Part shown: in pieces, positions 17,112 through 25,568 of the stretch
Layout of the letters: the number at the start of each line of letters is the position of its first letter
Numbering within the stretch: the first letter of the stretch is position 1
Assembly: GCF_900074915.1 (NCBI RefSeq)
Contig: NZ_LT222319.1
Location: forward strand, 5,628,501 to 5,692,500
Reading direction: 5' to 3'
Length of the DNA: 64,000 bases
Source of the DNA: Pseudomonas cerasi
GTDB lineage: Bacteria; Pseudomonadota; Gammaproteobacteria; Pseudomonadales; Pseudomonadaceae
Translations under genes and position numbers: made by a program
The notes under the pieces: model-generated
What the model was told of the DNA's origin: nothing
Seen by the model: the letters and a program-made list of their open reading frames with translations, nothing else
Database searches by the model: none

Positions 17112-19061
17112 TCAGTTGCCAGCCATGGCCTGCACCCACGTCCTGACCTGTGCGTACGGATAGTCCTCCAGCACCGCAAACCCGGTGGTGGCGCGGGCTT
17201 TGAGCTTGGTGAACAGCGGCACGCTGATGCCACACAGAAAACGCGTCAGGCAGTCAGCGCTGGGCCGCTGGCCGGTATAGTCCTGGTGTGTGTGGATAAA
17301 CTCGCTGCACAGGTGCTGAAAGTCCCGATTCGCCAGGGGCTCCAACGCGGGTGGTTCGGGCAGGTGGGCGGCTTCGCCAAGGCAGACCGAGCAATGCCCG
17401 CAGCGCTCCGGCGCATTGTGATCACCGAAGTACCGCGCCAGCCGATGGGTCAGGCACTGGTCACTGGCGAACACGTCCAGCATGGTGTGAATGCGCGCAA
17501 CTTCAGTGGCTTCGTGATGAGCGAAATAATCGTGCAATTCGATGCTCAAGGCCTGTGCATCAAAGTCGCTGCGTAACAGGCTGTAAACCTCGGTCATCTG
17601 TTTGCTTTCAAGCTCGATCCAGCCTTTTTCCTGAAAGTAATCCAGCGCCTTGACCACCCGCCCGCGCTCGGCGCCGTATTGCTGGTACATCGCCTCGAAA
17701 TCGACGGTGGCCCAGGTCCTTGCGCGGTGTGAAGTGTCGATCAGGGCTTGAACGAAGTCGCGTCGCTCCCCTTCGAAACGCGACATCAGGTCTTGCGGCT
17801 GAAGCAGAAACTTGAAGCGGTACTCGGCAAAATACGCGTAGCGCGGCGCAATGATCCCGCGCAGTTCCAGTTGCACCAGCAGGGTCTTCAGCGGCAATTG
17901 ACGAATATTGCTGAGGTCGGCGAGCGGCCCGAGCAGAAATTCCCACTGCCCGTCATGACGCGCCCCAAGCAGATCCTCCAGCACACGAGCAATCCCCTCG
18001 CGCTCCGGCGTATCGCCGTACACGAAGTTCTCCAGCACGTTGAGACTGTCGCGGTTGGCCAGCACCAGACAATCCGAAGCAGCACCATCACGCCCGGCCC
18101 GACCGATTTCCTGGCTGTAGTTCTCGATGGATTTGGGCAGGTCGAAATGCACCACGTTGCGAATGTCGCTCTTGTCGATGCCCATCCCGAACGCGATGGT
18201 CGCCACGATGCAGTTCAGATGGCCGCCCATGAACTGCTTCTGGATCGACTCGCGCTGATCATTGGGCAGCCCGGCATGGTAGGCGCTGGCGGGCAGGCCA
18301 TGCTGTTCCAAGTGAGCGGCGATGTGTTCGGCTGTCTTTTGCAGGGTCACGTAAACGATGGTCGGCTGCCCGCGACGCTCGTGGAGCCACTCCACCAGCA
18401 GGCGTCTTTTGTCACGGCCACTGACCGGCTTGACCCACAGGTGCAGGTTGGCGCGGTAGAAACCGGTGGTGATGACATCCTCGGGGGCGATGGCGAATTT
18501 GTCCTGCATGTCGATGATGACTTGCGGGGTCGCCGTGGCGGTCAGCAGCAATGTCTGAGGGATGTTGAATTCGCGCTGGTAGTCCGGCAGCTTCAGGTAG
18601 TCGGGGCGGAAGTTATGCCCCCACTCCGAGATGCAGTGCGCTTCGTCGACCACCAGCAAGGAAATCGGTACTTGAGCGATGAAATTGCGGAAACGCTCGT
18701 TCTTGAGGCGCTCGACCGAGATCATCAGAATCTTCAGCTCGCCGGAGCGTGAGCGCGCCATCACATCAGCGATCTCGTCGCGGCTCTGCGCCGAATCAAT
18801 GCTCGCCGCCGAGATACCGTGGCGGTGCAGGAAGGCAAGCTGATCCTGAATCAGCGCCAGCAACGGCGACACCACCAGCGTCAAATGCGGCAACATCAGG
18901 GCAGGCAATTGGTAACATAGCGACTTGCCCGAACCTGTCGGAAAGATCGCCGCAGCCGAGCGTCCGGCCAGTACCGCACTGATGGCAGCCTCCTGCCCCG
19001 GCCGGAACTGTGTGTGGCCGAATACCTGTTCGAGACGCTGGTGCATTCGCGGTCCATCCAT
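17112..19061 (-). CDS. recQ: ATP-dependent DNA helicase, RecQ family
   Basis: 649 residues from 19061; an in-frame ATG five codons later (MHQRLEQVFG) is an equally good start. Motif 0 FGHTQFRPGQ, Walker A FPTGSGKSLCYQLP, DEAH box VVDEAHCISEWGHNFRPDY, motif III LTATATP, the strand-exchange motif VIATIAFGMGIDKSDIRNV and QEIGRAGRDGAAS are all present. The zinc-binding Cys cluster is CGHCSVC near residue 530. The C terminus is short and lacks an obvious HRDC domain, so this may be the second, shorter RecQ paralogue of Pseudomonas rather than the main one. Confidence 0.9.
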   Translation of the reverse strand: MDGPRMHQRLEQVFGHTQFRPGQEAAISAVLAGRSAAAIFPTGSGKSLCYQLPALMLPHLTLVVSPLLALIQDQLAFLHRHGISAASIDSAQSRDEIADVMARSRSGELKILMISVERLKNERFRNFIAQVPISLLVVDEAHCISEWGHNFRPDYLKLPDYQREFNIPQTLLLTATATPQVIIDMQDKFAIAPEDVITTGFYRANLHLWVKPVSGRDKRRLLVEWLHERRGQPTIVYVTLQKTAEHIAAHLEQHGLPASAYHAGLPNDQRESIQKQFMGGHLNCIVATIAFGMGIDKSDIRNVVHFDLPKSIENYSQEIGRAGRDGAASDCLVLANRDSLNVLENFVYGDTPEREGIARVLEDLLGARHDGQWEFLLGPLADLSNIRQLPLKTLLVQLELRGIIAPRYAYFAEYRFKFLLQPQDLMSRFEGERRDFVQALIDTSHRARTWATVDFEAMYQQYGAERGRVVKALDYFQEKGWIELESKQMTEVYSLLRSDFDAQALSIELHDYFAHHEATEVARIHTMLDVFASDQCLTHRLARYFGDHNAPERCGHCSVCLGEAAHLPEPPALEPLANRDFQHLCSEFIHTHQDYTGQRPSADCLTRFLCGISVPLFTKLKARATTGFAVLEDYPYAQVRTWVQAMAGN

Positions 19062-19192
19062 CAGTCAAAAAACGGCCTCAACCTTAACGCGCCAAGCGTG
19101 ATGCACATAGCACCAAAGCGTTGCAGAAACTCTACCCACCGGCCGATATCATTGTAATATCACCACCGAACATCGCTTGATCAGGAGCAGGA

Positions 19193-20014
19193 ATGGATTC
19201 CCTACAGCAACCCGAGGACGACGGGATCATCCGCATTCAGCGCCTCGTGCCCGGTCAGGTCGATGTGGTGTTGGGCTCGCATCCACGCCGCAAGCGCGTC
19301 GATACGCCTCGCCGCTCACGCCCTTATGGCCTGTGGCTGGCGTGCCTTATTGCTGCAGCCTGCGTCGCCGGACTGATCACCTCACATGCGAGAGGTCCCA
19401 AAGCGCTGGCAGTACCGCCTGTTGTGCAGTCCGTACCTGAACCCGAGACAGTCGAGGCCGAGACGCAATCCGTAGCCGCAGCCGATCCTGCGCCCGCGCA
19501 GATTCGAAAAACCGCAGAGCTTGTGCCGATCGCGGCCACTGTGGCGCCGCCCGCCCCCGTGCAGCCCTTGGATGACTGCATGAAAAACGGCAACGTCATC
19601 GATGAGGCGGTGGCGAACTGTCGATTCGGCCAGGTTCCTCGCCCCGCTCAGGCAGAATCGGCAACAGGCATGGTGTCTGCCGACTACATGGCCGATTTCA
19701 AGGCCAATGCTTCACGCAACTCCACGCGTTCGTCCAAGCCTTACAGCGTAGCGACGGCCTCCATCCGCGAAGCGGACGGCAGAAACCGCTACCGCGCGCA
19801 GTGGCGGATTTACGGCAACACGATCGATGGCGACAGCGTCTGCGAAAACTTCGCTATTCGTTCATTCGAACGGCGCGAGTGTCGCAAGGCGGCAGCGGTC
19901 AACTTCAGAGAACAGTGCCAAGAGTGGACCAAACGCGCGGCAAGAAACCGCGACGAGGACAGTAAAAACGCCCAGCAGCGCTATTGTGAGGTGACCACGA
20001 ATTTCTCACCTTGA
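19193..20014 (+). CDS. Hypothetical membrane-anchored protein
   Basis: 273 residues with a gagcagga ribosome binding site. Residues 1-45 are hydrophilic and basic, 46-65 form one membrane helix (YGLWLACLIAAACVAGLI), then a Pro/Ala/Glu-rich linker and a C-terminal domain of ~120 residues with four Cys (DDCMKNGN, VANCRFGQ, SVCENF, RECRK, EQCQEW) that could form disulfides in the periplasm. A topology of cytoplasmic N terminus and periplasmic C terminus is likely. I do not recognise the family. It precedes the RsmX-type genes on the same strand. Confidence 0.7.
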   Translation: MDSLQQPEDDGIIRIQRLVPGQVDVVLGSHPRRKRVDTPRRSRPYGLWLACLIAAACVAGLITSHARGPKALAVPPVVQSVPEPETVEAETQSVAAADPAPAQIRKTAELVPIAATVAPPAPVQPLDDCMKNGNVIDEAVANCRFGQVPRPAQAESATGMVSADYMADFKANASRNSTRSSKPYSVATASIREADGRNRYRAQWRIYGNTIDGDSVCENFAIRSFERRECRKAAAVNFREQCQEWTKRAARNRDEDSKNAQQRYCEVTTNFSP

Positions 20015-20111
20015 AAACAGGGCTGCGCGCTTCTGGCACAGCAGTTTCAGCGGTGTTTTCTACTTTCCCGCTGCATGGCCGAGCATCTGAGAATCCGTAA
20101 AAACGGACACA

Positions 20112-20131
20112 TGTATAGCCAAAGGCTTACA
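20112..20131 (+). promoter_or_regulatory. GacA-type upstream activating sequence of sRNA copy 1
   Basis: tgtatagccaaaggcttaca is an imperfect palindrome ending in cttaca, like the TGTAAG-N6-CTTACA element bound by GacA upstream of rsmX/Y/Z. The same element is found at the same distance in front of the two other copies in this window. It lies ~60 bp before a taagat -10 box (20175-20180). Confidence 0.75.
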
Positions 20132-20183
20132 CGCAATGAAGCGAATGGCTATTTTGCACCTACCGTCAGAGCCGTAAGATTGG

Positions 20184-20301
20184 ATCCAACAACTGGCGAA
20201 CAAGGAGTTCGCCAGGATCAGGGACGATCGACCATCGCCGGGAAGGCAGCCGACAGGGAGTTGGAATGGTCTTGGTACAAACCCGCTTCGGCGGGTTTTT
20301 T
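20184..20301 (+). ncRNA. rsmX: RsmX-type regulatory small RNA, copy 1
   Basis: About 118 nt from the predicted start to the T-run. The RNA has GGA motifs in hairpin loops: stem ggcgaac/gttcgcc with loop aagga (20195-20213), and ccgac/gttgg with loop aggga, plus single-stranded gga motifs. It ends in an acccgc-ttcg-gcgggt terminator. This is the design of RsmX/Y/Z RNAs, which sequester RsmA/CsrA proteins when GacA is active. A second copy follows 290 bp downstream. The start is inferred from the -10 box. Confidence 0.85.
20281..20301 (+). terminator. Terminator of RsmX copy 1
   Basis: acccgc-ttcg-gcgggt followed by seven T, a very stable tetraloop hairpin. The same terminator is found at the other two RsmX copies. 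Confidence 0.93.
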
Positions 20302-20401
20302 ATTGCCTGCGATTTTTGCCTCCAGCGGTCAAACCACCTCAAGATTTTCCTGACGCCAGATTTCCTGCTCTTCAAAGGCCCGTCCGAAGCTGAGCCCATG
20401 A

Positions 20402-20421
20402 GGTATAGCGAAAGGCTTACA
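20402..20421 (+). promoter_or_regulatory. GacA-type upstream activating sequence of sRNA copy 2
   Basis: ggtatagcgaaaggcttaca differs from the copy 1 element at two positions and sits at the same distance from the -10 box tagtat (20466-20471). Confidence 0.75.
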
Positions 20422-20474
20422 CGCGCTGGAGGAACTTGGCTATTTCCGACCCGGCTCGCGCTCCGTAGTATTGG

Positions 20475-20590
20475 ATCCATCAAGGGGTGAACAGGAGTTC
20501 ACCCGGATCAAGGATGATCGACCATCGCCTCGGAGGCGTCCGACAGGAAGTCGGGATGGTCTTGGAAAAACCCGCTTCGGCGGGTTTTTT
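20475..20590 (+). ncRNA. rsmX: RsmX-type regulatory small RNA, copy 2
   Basis: About 116 nt. Stem-loops presenting GGA: ggtgaac/gttcacc with loop agga, cgcct/aggcg with loop cgg, and ccgac/gtcgg with loop aggaa; an unpaired caaggatg lies between. It ends with cccgc-ttcg-gcggg and T6 (to 20590). It is more like copy 3 at 42481-42596 than copy 1 in the first hairpin. Expected to bind RsmA/CsrA proteins. Confidence 0.86.
20569..20590 (+). terminator. Terminator of RsmX copy 2
   Basis: aaacccgc-ttcg-gcgggttt followed by T6. Same hairpin as at the other RsmX copies. Confidence 0.92.
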
Positions 20591-20650
20591 GTTGCCTGCA
20601 GAAAAGCTTTGCGCCATACGCCGCCCCGCTCACAGCCAACCGCTTAACGC

Positions 20651-21095
20651 TTACCGCTTACCCTGCTCGAAGCGCTCTTGCAGCAAGTGTCGTGCAGTAC
20701 CCGCATTGACGTAATCCGCAATCAACTCACCAAGCTCATCTGGCTTGAGCTTTTTGCCGTCCCGGCTGAACCGCGCCAGCGCCAGAAGTACCCGGCGTTT
20801 TTTCCTGAACACTTTTGCGTTCGGCGCAGAAAACGAACGTGAGACTCGCTCGGGTAAAGGCGCATCGTCTTGCAGATGCAGGGTCAGAAACGTGCCATAG
20901 GCCACATTCAGCTCAAAATCAGCGATGTGCTGGATTGGGACGGGGGACTTCAGGTTTGCGAAGACAAAGTGATCGGGCGTGAGCAGCAGAGCGGTCTTGT
21001 CAGCACGCAGACACATGCGCAGCGCAAATGGCAGCAGCGTCAGCATGAACGCCGCCAAGATGCCGCCCGCTATCGGCTGGTTATGTCCTTTTCAT
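20651..21095 (-). pseudogene. Hypothetical small membrane-associated protein, possibly frameshifted at its start
   Basis: A continuous 135-residue frame ends at 20651 and can begin at a TTG at 21058. The upstream DNA reads ATG-AAA-AGG-ACA (start at 21095), then runs out of frame after one extra base; removing it gives MKRTNQPIAGGILAAFMLTL, a better N terminus with a membrane helix, joined to the rest (FALRMCLRADKTALLLTPDH). So the gene may carry a one-base frameshift near 21083, or use the TTG. The ATG (complement of cat 21093-21095) overlaps the ATG of the divergent tssM-like gene (21094). Family not recognised; the middle resembles bacterial PH-like membrane proteins. Confidence 0.5.
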
Positions 21096-23412
21096 GGGAC
21101 GAAGCCACGCACCGCGCCAAGACCTTGAAGCGCTTCTACGTGATGACGCCGATCAGGCCGTGTTGAATTCCAGCCCGCAGGATCGCGAGGAAGTCAGCCT
21201 GCTACGCGAGCGCCTGCTGCAAAGCATCGAGCGCCTGCAGGGCAATTCAGGGAAGAAAGCATCCAGTAAAGACGCACTCTATGCGTTGCCTTGGTACTTG
21301 GTAATCGGCCAGCCCGCGTCCGGCAAAAGCACCATGCTGTATCAGTCCGGATTGAATTTTCCCTATGCGGAGCGAGAAGGCGCACGCGTCGCAGGACTTG
21401 GCGGCACCCGCAACTGTGACTGGTTTTTCAGTTCTGAAGCAGTGTTACTGGACACTGCCGGCCGCTATATGGATAACCAGGAAGAGGCTGGCAAATGGCG
21501 TGCGTTTTTAAGTCTGCTTCGACAACACAGGCAACGGCGCCCGCTTAACGGCCTGATCGTCGCAGTGAGTGTAGAGGATGTTCTGAAGTCAACGCCCGAC
21601 AGCCTCGAGCGTCTTGCCAAGCGCCTGCGCGAACGCATTCAGGAAGCGCATGATCTGCTTGAGCTGCGCCTGCCTATCTATCTGGTGTTCACCAAATGCG
21701 ACCTGATACCAGGCTTCACTCACTTCTATCGCCAGCTCGATAACCAGACTCGTGGCGAAGTAATGGGCAAGACATTTGCTCACGAAGGTTTCAGGCAGTC
21801 CGATTGGGGCAAGCGCTTCACCGCGGCAATGGGCGAATTGGTAGACCATTGGCAGCAAATTGCCGATCAGCAATTGGTGCAACAGGACATTCAGCTGACC
21901 AGACAGGACCCGGCGGCGTATCGCTTCCCTCTGGAACTGACAGCGCTCAAACCATTGCTTGAGACTTTTGTTACCGACTTGCTCAGAGCGAACCCGTATC
22001 AGAGTGCCGAGCTGCTCCGCGGCTTCTATTTCACCAGTGCACTCGACGCTGATAAAGCTACGCAGGGATTGTATGCACAGCATGTCACCGAGCGCTTTGC
22101 GCTGGCTGACTCGTCAGCCGAACTGCCGGTTACCGGGCAGACGCAGCCGATGTTTATCAATAGCCTTTTTCAGAAGGTCATTATCCCTGATCAACATCTT
22201 GTGGCGCTGTACACCAGCAATCGCAGCGAAACCCGGCGCAAAGGTATATGGATCGGCACAGCCGCATTGGCAGGCTTGCTGCTTTGTGTAGGCTGGGGCG
22301 TTTCGTACAGCAATAACAAAGCAGCCATCCAGGCAATTTCCGGCGGGCTGGCCGTAGCACAGCAAAAAGACGAACACACCAGCGGCCAATACACCCAATG
22401 GCAGACTCTGGATCAACTGCGGCAGACTTCAGCAGATCTTTATACTCGTCACCACGGTGGCGGCGTACCGCTGAGCATGCGTCTGGGGTTGTACAAGGGT
22501 TATGACGTGGAGCCCTATGTACGTCAGCGCTATTTCGCACGTCTTGAAAGCGTAATGCTCAAACCGACTGCCGATAACCTGACCCGCTCGTTGTACCTGT
22601 TGAGCAGTATCAAGATATACCAGCGCAACGCGCCGACGCTTACAACCGTGACAGGAATCGACAGCGTCGAGCCGCGCGCGCTCCCTGTGGATAACCGCGC
22701 GCAGTCAGTTGCGACCTTTGGCAAGACCACGCTGGACACCTACTTGATGCTGTCTAAGGCGCAACGTGAGCAAGCCGATCCTGCGGTATTAAAGGCTCGC
22801 ATTCCTGATTATTGGTATCCGGCGATCTACAAGCAGGTTCAACGCGATACAAACGTGTCAGCTCAAGCTGCTGGCGAGGTCGATGACTATCAGTTTGCCG
22901 GGCGTCAGATAGCATTCTATAGCGATCAGATCCGTGAACTTGACGTGCCACGCATTCTCAACAATGCATTCTTGATCTCCAGCTCGCGCAATTACATAAA
23001 TAGCCTGCTCTCACAGTCGTTGCGCGCTATCGAAACCATCACGCTGGAGTCCGACACCCTGTTTGCGTTTGGCCGCGCGGACTTTCAAAGCCTTGAGCTT
23101 GCCGGGCAACGCCAGTTGAGCGCCATCGCCGGGAAACTGCTGAACACACCGAACGTGGGCAAGATCGTGATCACTGGCCACGCAGACCAGATTGGCGATG
23201 CGCAGAGCAACCTGCAGGTATCCAGACAGCGCGCGCAAACCATCAAAACCTACCTGGTAGGTAAAGGCTTGCCGAGCGAACTGGTCGACGCGGTCGGTGA
23301 AGGCAGCAATAAACCACTGGTGCATTGCGACATGCAGATGCCGCGCGCCGAGCTCATCCACTGCCTCGAGCCCAACAGACGAGTCGAAATCGAGGTGCGT
23401 GCGCTTAACTGA
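21094..23412 (+). CDS. Truncated TssM (IcmF-like) T6SS protein fused to an OmpA domain
   Basis: 772 residues; TssM proteins are usually ~1,100-1,200. Residues ~65-80 have a P-loop (IGQPASGKSTML), followed by LLDTAGRYMDNQEEAGKWRAF and YLVFTKCDLIPGF, the cytosolic TssM NTPase domain. The two N-terminal membrane helices expected before it are absent. A membrane helix (GIWIGTAALAGLLLCVGW) is near residue 400, followed by a shortened periplasmic part, and from ~650 an OmpA/MotB peptidoglycan-binding domain (TLFAFGRADFQSL, GHADQIGDAQSNLQVSRQRA, NRRVEIEVR). It may anchor a T6SS apparatus to peptidoglycan, or be a rearranged remnant. There is no clear ribosome binding site before the ATG. Confidence 0.8.
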   Translation: MGRSHAPRQDLEALLRDDADQAVLNSSPQDREEVSLLRERLLQSIERLQGNSGKKASSKDALYALPWYLVIGQPASGKSTMLYQSGLNFPYAEREGARVAGLGGTRNCDWFFSSEAVLLDTAGRYMDNQEEAGKWRAFLSLLRQHRQRRPLNGLIVAVSVEDVLKSTPDSLERLAKRLRERIQEAHDLLELRLPIYLVFTKCDLIPGFTHFYRQLDNQTRGEVMGKTFAHEGFRQSDWGKRFTAAMGELVDHWQQIADQQLVQQDIQLTRQDPAAYRFPLELTALKPLLETFVTDLLRANPYQSAELLRGFYFTSALDADKATQGLYAQHVTERFALADSSAELPVTGQTQPMFINSLFQKVIIPDQHLVALYTSNRSETRRKGIWIGTAALAGLLLCVGWGVSYSNNKAAIQAISGGLAVAQQKDEHTSGQYTQWQTLDQLRQTSADLYTRHHGGGVPLSMRLGLYKGYDVEPYVRQRYFARLESVMLKPTADNLTRSLYLLSSIKIYQRNAPTLTTVTGIDSVEPRALPVDNRAQSVATFGKTTLDTYLMLSKAQREQADPAVLKARIPDYWYPAIYKQVQRDTNVSAQAAGEVDDYQFAGRQIAFYSDQIRELDVPRILNNAFLISSSRNYINSLLSQSLRAIETITLESDTLFAFGRADFQSLELAGQRQLSAIAGKLLNTPNVGKIVITGHADQIGDAQSNLQVSRQRAQTIKTYLVGKGLPSELVDAVGEGSNKPLVHCDMQMPRAELIHCLEPNRRVEIEVRALN

Positions 23413-23558
23413 GCCGCCCCCGAGGTAAAACGATCGCCATGTGTGTGCCTGCTTCGGCATGCATGGCTTTAGAACGGCCCAGCCATTACGTGGCAGGGTC
23501 AAACACAGGGCGATCCAACTTGTGGATCAATGAAAGCCCTTTTAAGGAGAAATGAAAA

Positions 23559-24077
23559 ATGGCATTTGACGCATTCCTCAAAATTGACGGCATCCCGGGT
23601 GAAAGTCTGGACGACAAGTTCAAGGACTGGATCGAAATCCTGAGCTACACGCACGGCGCTACACAGGCGACTTCGGCGACTGCCAGTTCGTCTGGAGGCG
23701 CTTCTTCCGAGCGCGTTAACCTGAGCGACTTCACGGTTATCAAGTATGTCGACAAGGCTTCTCCCAAAGCCTTCGAGTCATGCTGCAAAGGCCAGCACAT
23801 CAAGGAAGTTGTCCTCAACCTTAACCGTGCCGGCGGCGACAAGCTGACCTACATGACCATCACGCTGGAAGAAGTGGTCATCTCTTCTGTCACCTTCCTG
23901 GGCAACATGCCTGTGGCTGGCGAAACCAAGGCGGAGAGCGATCTGCCATTGGAAGAGATCAAGTTCAACTTCTCTCGCATCAAAATCGCCTATACCCAGC
24001 AGAAGCGTTCTGATGGCGCAGGCGGCGGTAAGGTTGCAGGCGGCTGGGACCGCTCGTTGAACAAGGTCTACTCCTGA
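23559..24077 (+). CDS. hcp: Hcp family type VI secretion tube protein
   Basis: 172 residues, usual Hcp length. Starts MAFDAFLKIDGIPGESLDD and has the Hcp core GASSERVNLSDFTVIKYVDKASPKAF in pieces (SDFTVIKYVDKASP; CCKGQHIKEVVLNLNRAG; LEEIKFNFSRIKIAYTQQ). Hcp hexamers stack to form the T6SS inner tube and also carry effectors. A strong AAGGAG site lies 9 bases before the ATG, fitting high expression. A GC-rich hairpin follows the gene (24125-24144) before tssA. Confidence 0.95.
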   Translation: MAFDAFLKIDGIPGESLDDKFKDWIEILSYTHGATQATSATASSSGGASSERVNLSDFTVIKYVDKASPKAFESCCKGQHIKEVVLNLNRAGGDKLTYMTITLEEVVISSVTFLGNMPVAGETKAESDLPLEEIKFNFSRIKIAYTQQKRSDGAGGGKVAGGWDRSLNKVYS

Positions 24078-24124
24078 GTAAGGCCTAGGGCGACTGACGT
24101 TGTTCGGCCGCTCAACCGAGGGTC

Positions 24125-24144
24125 CCGCGCCTGTATGGGCGCGG
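24125..24144 (+). terminator. Hairpin between hcp and tssA, possible attenuator
   Basis: ccgcgcc-tgtat-gggcgcgg forms a strong stem, followed only by a pyrimidine-rich tail (ggccttctctttt). It could partially terminate transcription or protect the hcp mRNA, giving more hcp than downstream message. Confidence 0.55.
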
Positions 24145-24181
24145 AGGCCTTCTCTTTTCACCTTTGAATGCAGAGCCGTCC

Positions 24182-25270
24182 ATGTCTGACATCCTCGAAG
24201 ACCTTTCGCTGGCCACATTGCGTACTCCCATTCAGGGTGGCGCGGGCGAAGACCTGAGTTTTTCCAGCCTGTTCGATCAGATCAAGGAGGCACGCCGCGC
24301 CGATGTCGACTATCTGACTCAGGGCGACTGGCAAACCGATCTGAAACAGGCCGACTGGGAGCAGGTTGTGCAACTGGCCAGCGCCGGGATTGCAGAACAG
24401 AGTAAAGACTTGATGCTGGTCGCATGGCTAGGTGAAGGTCTGGCGCACAAATATCATTTCCGCGGTATCCGTTTCGCGCTGGCAGTGGCTCAAGCCATGC
24501 TGGAAGATTTCTGGGACACCCTGTTCCCTTCTCTGGAAGACGGCACCGAAGAGCGTTCTGCTCGCTTGGGGTGGTTGAATACAACCTTGGCCGAAGTGGT
24601 CCGTACGCTACCGATTACCCAGGGACAGGGCTACAGCCTGTTCAAATATGATGAATCTCGACAAGTTGAAAACCTGGCTCGACAGAACTCGTCGGCAATG
24701 AACCAGGCTCTCGAAGAAGGCAAGATCAACGCTGAATTGTTCCAGCGCTCGGTCGTGCTTACCGATACCGATCACCTGAACCGTAAATACGCGGAGATGA
24801 GTGAGTGCCTGGTTGCCTGCAAACAATTGCAGTCGACCATCGACAGCGTCTTTGAGCGCGACGTACCCAGCTTCCTCGCACTCAATGACGTACTTACCCA
24901 CGCCCGGCAGTTGGTTGAGCGATTGCTCAAGGACCGGGGTGTCGAGGTGGCAGCACCCGCTAACCAACCAAAAGATGAAGCTGAAGTCGAACCAGTCAGC
25001 GAGCGGCCTGTAACTCGAGTCGACAACCCGGCAGCCAGCGCGCCCATGCGCACCGTGCCACTGACCCGGGACGAAGCGTTTGCCCTGCTGCAAGGCGTAG
25101 CACAATTTTTCAAGCAGACCGAACCCCATAGTCCGGTGCCCTATCTGGTAGAGCGCGCCATCAAATGGGGCAATATGCCGCTGGAAAGCTGGCTGAGCGA
25201 CGTGATCAAGGACGGTAGCGTCGTCGATGGCATTCGCGATCTGCTGGGCACTCTGCCGCAGCGCGATTAA
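24182..25270 (+). CDS. tssA: TssA-type T6SS protein (ImpA N-terminal domain)
   Basis: 362 residues from the ATG at 24182. The ImpA_N region includes DWEQVVQLASAGIAEQSKDL, VAWLGEGLAHKYHFRGIRFA, AMLEDFWDTLFPSLEDGTEE and RSARLGWLNTTL, characteristic of TssA proteins, which coordinate sheath/tube assembly at the baseplate. The C-terminal part (LTRDEAFALLQGVAQFFKQTEPHSPVPYLVERAIKW in pieces) is the shorter TssA C-terminal type found in many Pseudomonas. It lies between hcp and a PAAR gene on the same strand. Confidence 0.9.
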   Translation: MSDILEDLSLATLRTPIQGGAGEDLSFSSLFDQIKEARRADVDYLTQGDWQTDLKQADWEQVVQLASAGIAEQSKDLMLVAWLGEGLAHKYHFRGIRFALAVAQAMLEDFWDTLFPSLEDGTEERSARLGWLNTTLAEVVRTLPITQGQGYSLFKYDESRQVENLARQNSSAMNQALEEGKINAELFQRSVVLTDTDHLNRKYAEMSECLVACKQLQSTIDSVFERDVPSFLALNDVLTHARQLVERLLKDRGVEVAAPANQPKDEAEVEPVSERPVTRVDNPAASAPMRTVPLTRDEAFALLQGVAQFFKQTEPHSPVPYLVERAIKWGNMPLESWLSDVIKDGSVVDGIRDLLGTLPQRD

Positions 25271-25303
25271 AAGCTCTGACAGCCAACCACAAGGAGTATC
25301 AAC

Positions 25304-25558
25304 ATGCGCCCGATCATTCTGCTGAACGATCCGACCGACAGGGCCGGGGTTGTTGTCGAAGGATCTCCGACCACTCTGGTCAATGGTCGACTGGTGGCCA
25401 GAGTCGGCGATAAAGTCATGTGCCCGCATGGGGTCTGTGCAATCGCGACAGGTGACACGTCAACGTTGGTAGATGGCCGGCCGGTTGCCCGCCATGGCGA
25501 CAAGACTGCGTGTGGCTCCAGTCTCATCGCCACCAACAGTGACTGTGGCATATTTTAA
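25304..25558 (+). CDS. PAAR-domain T6SS tip protein
   Basis: 84 residues, the length of a stand-alone PAAR protein. Contains GSPTTLVNGRLVARVGDKV, CPHGVCAIATGDTSTLVDG and RPVARHGDKTACGSSL, with conserved His/Cys for metal binding. PAAR proteins cap the VgrG spike and carry effectors. Preceded by AAGGAG and 33 bp after tssA. Confidence 0.94.
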   Translation: MRPIILLNDPTDRAGVVVEGSPTTLVNGRLVARVGDKVMCPHGVCAIATGDTSTLVDGRPVARHGDKTACGSSLIATNSDCGIF

Positions 25559-25568
25559 GGACGACAGC

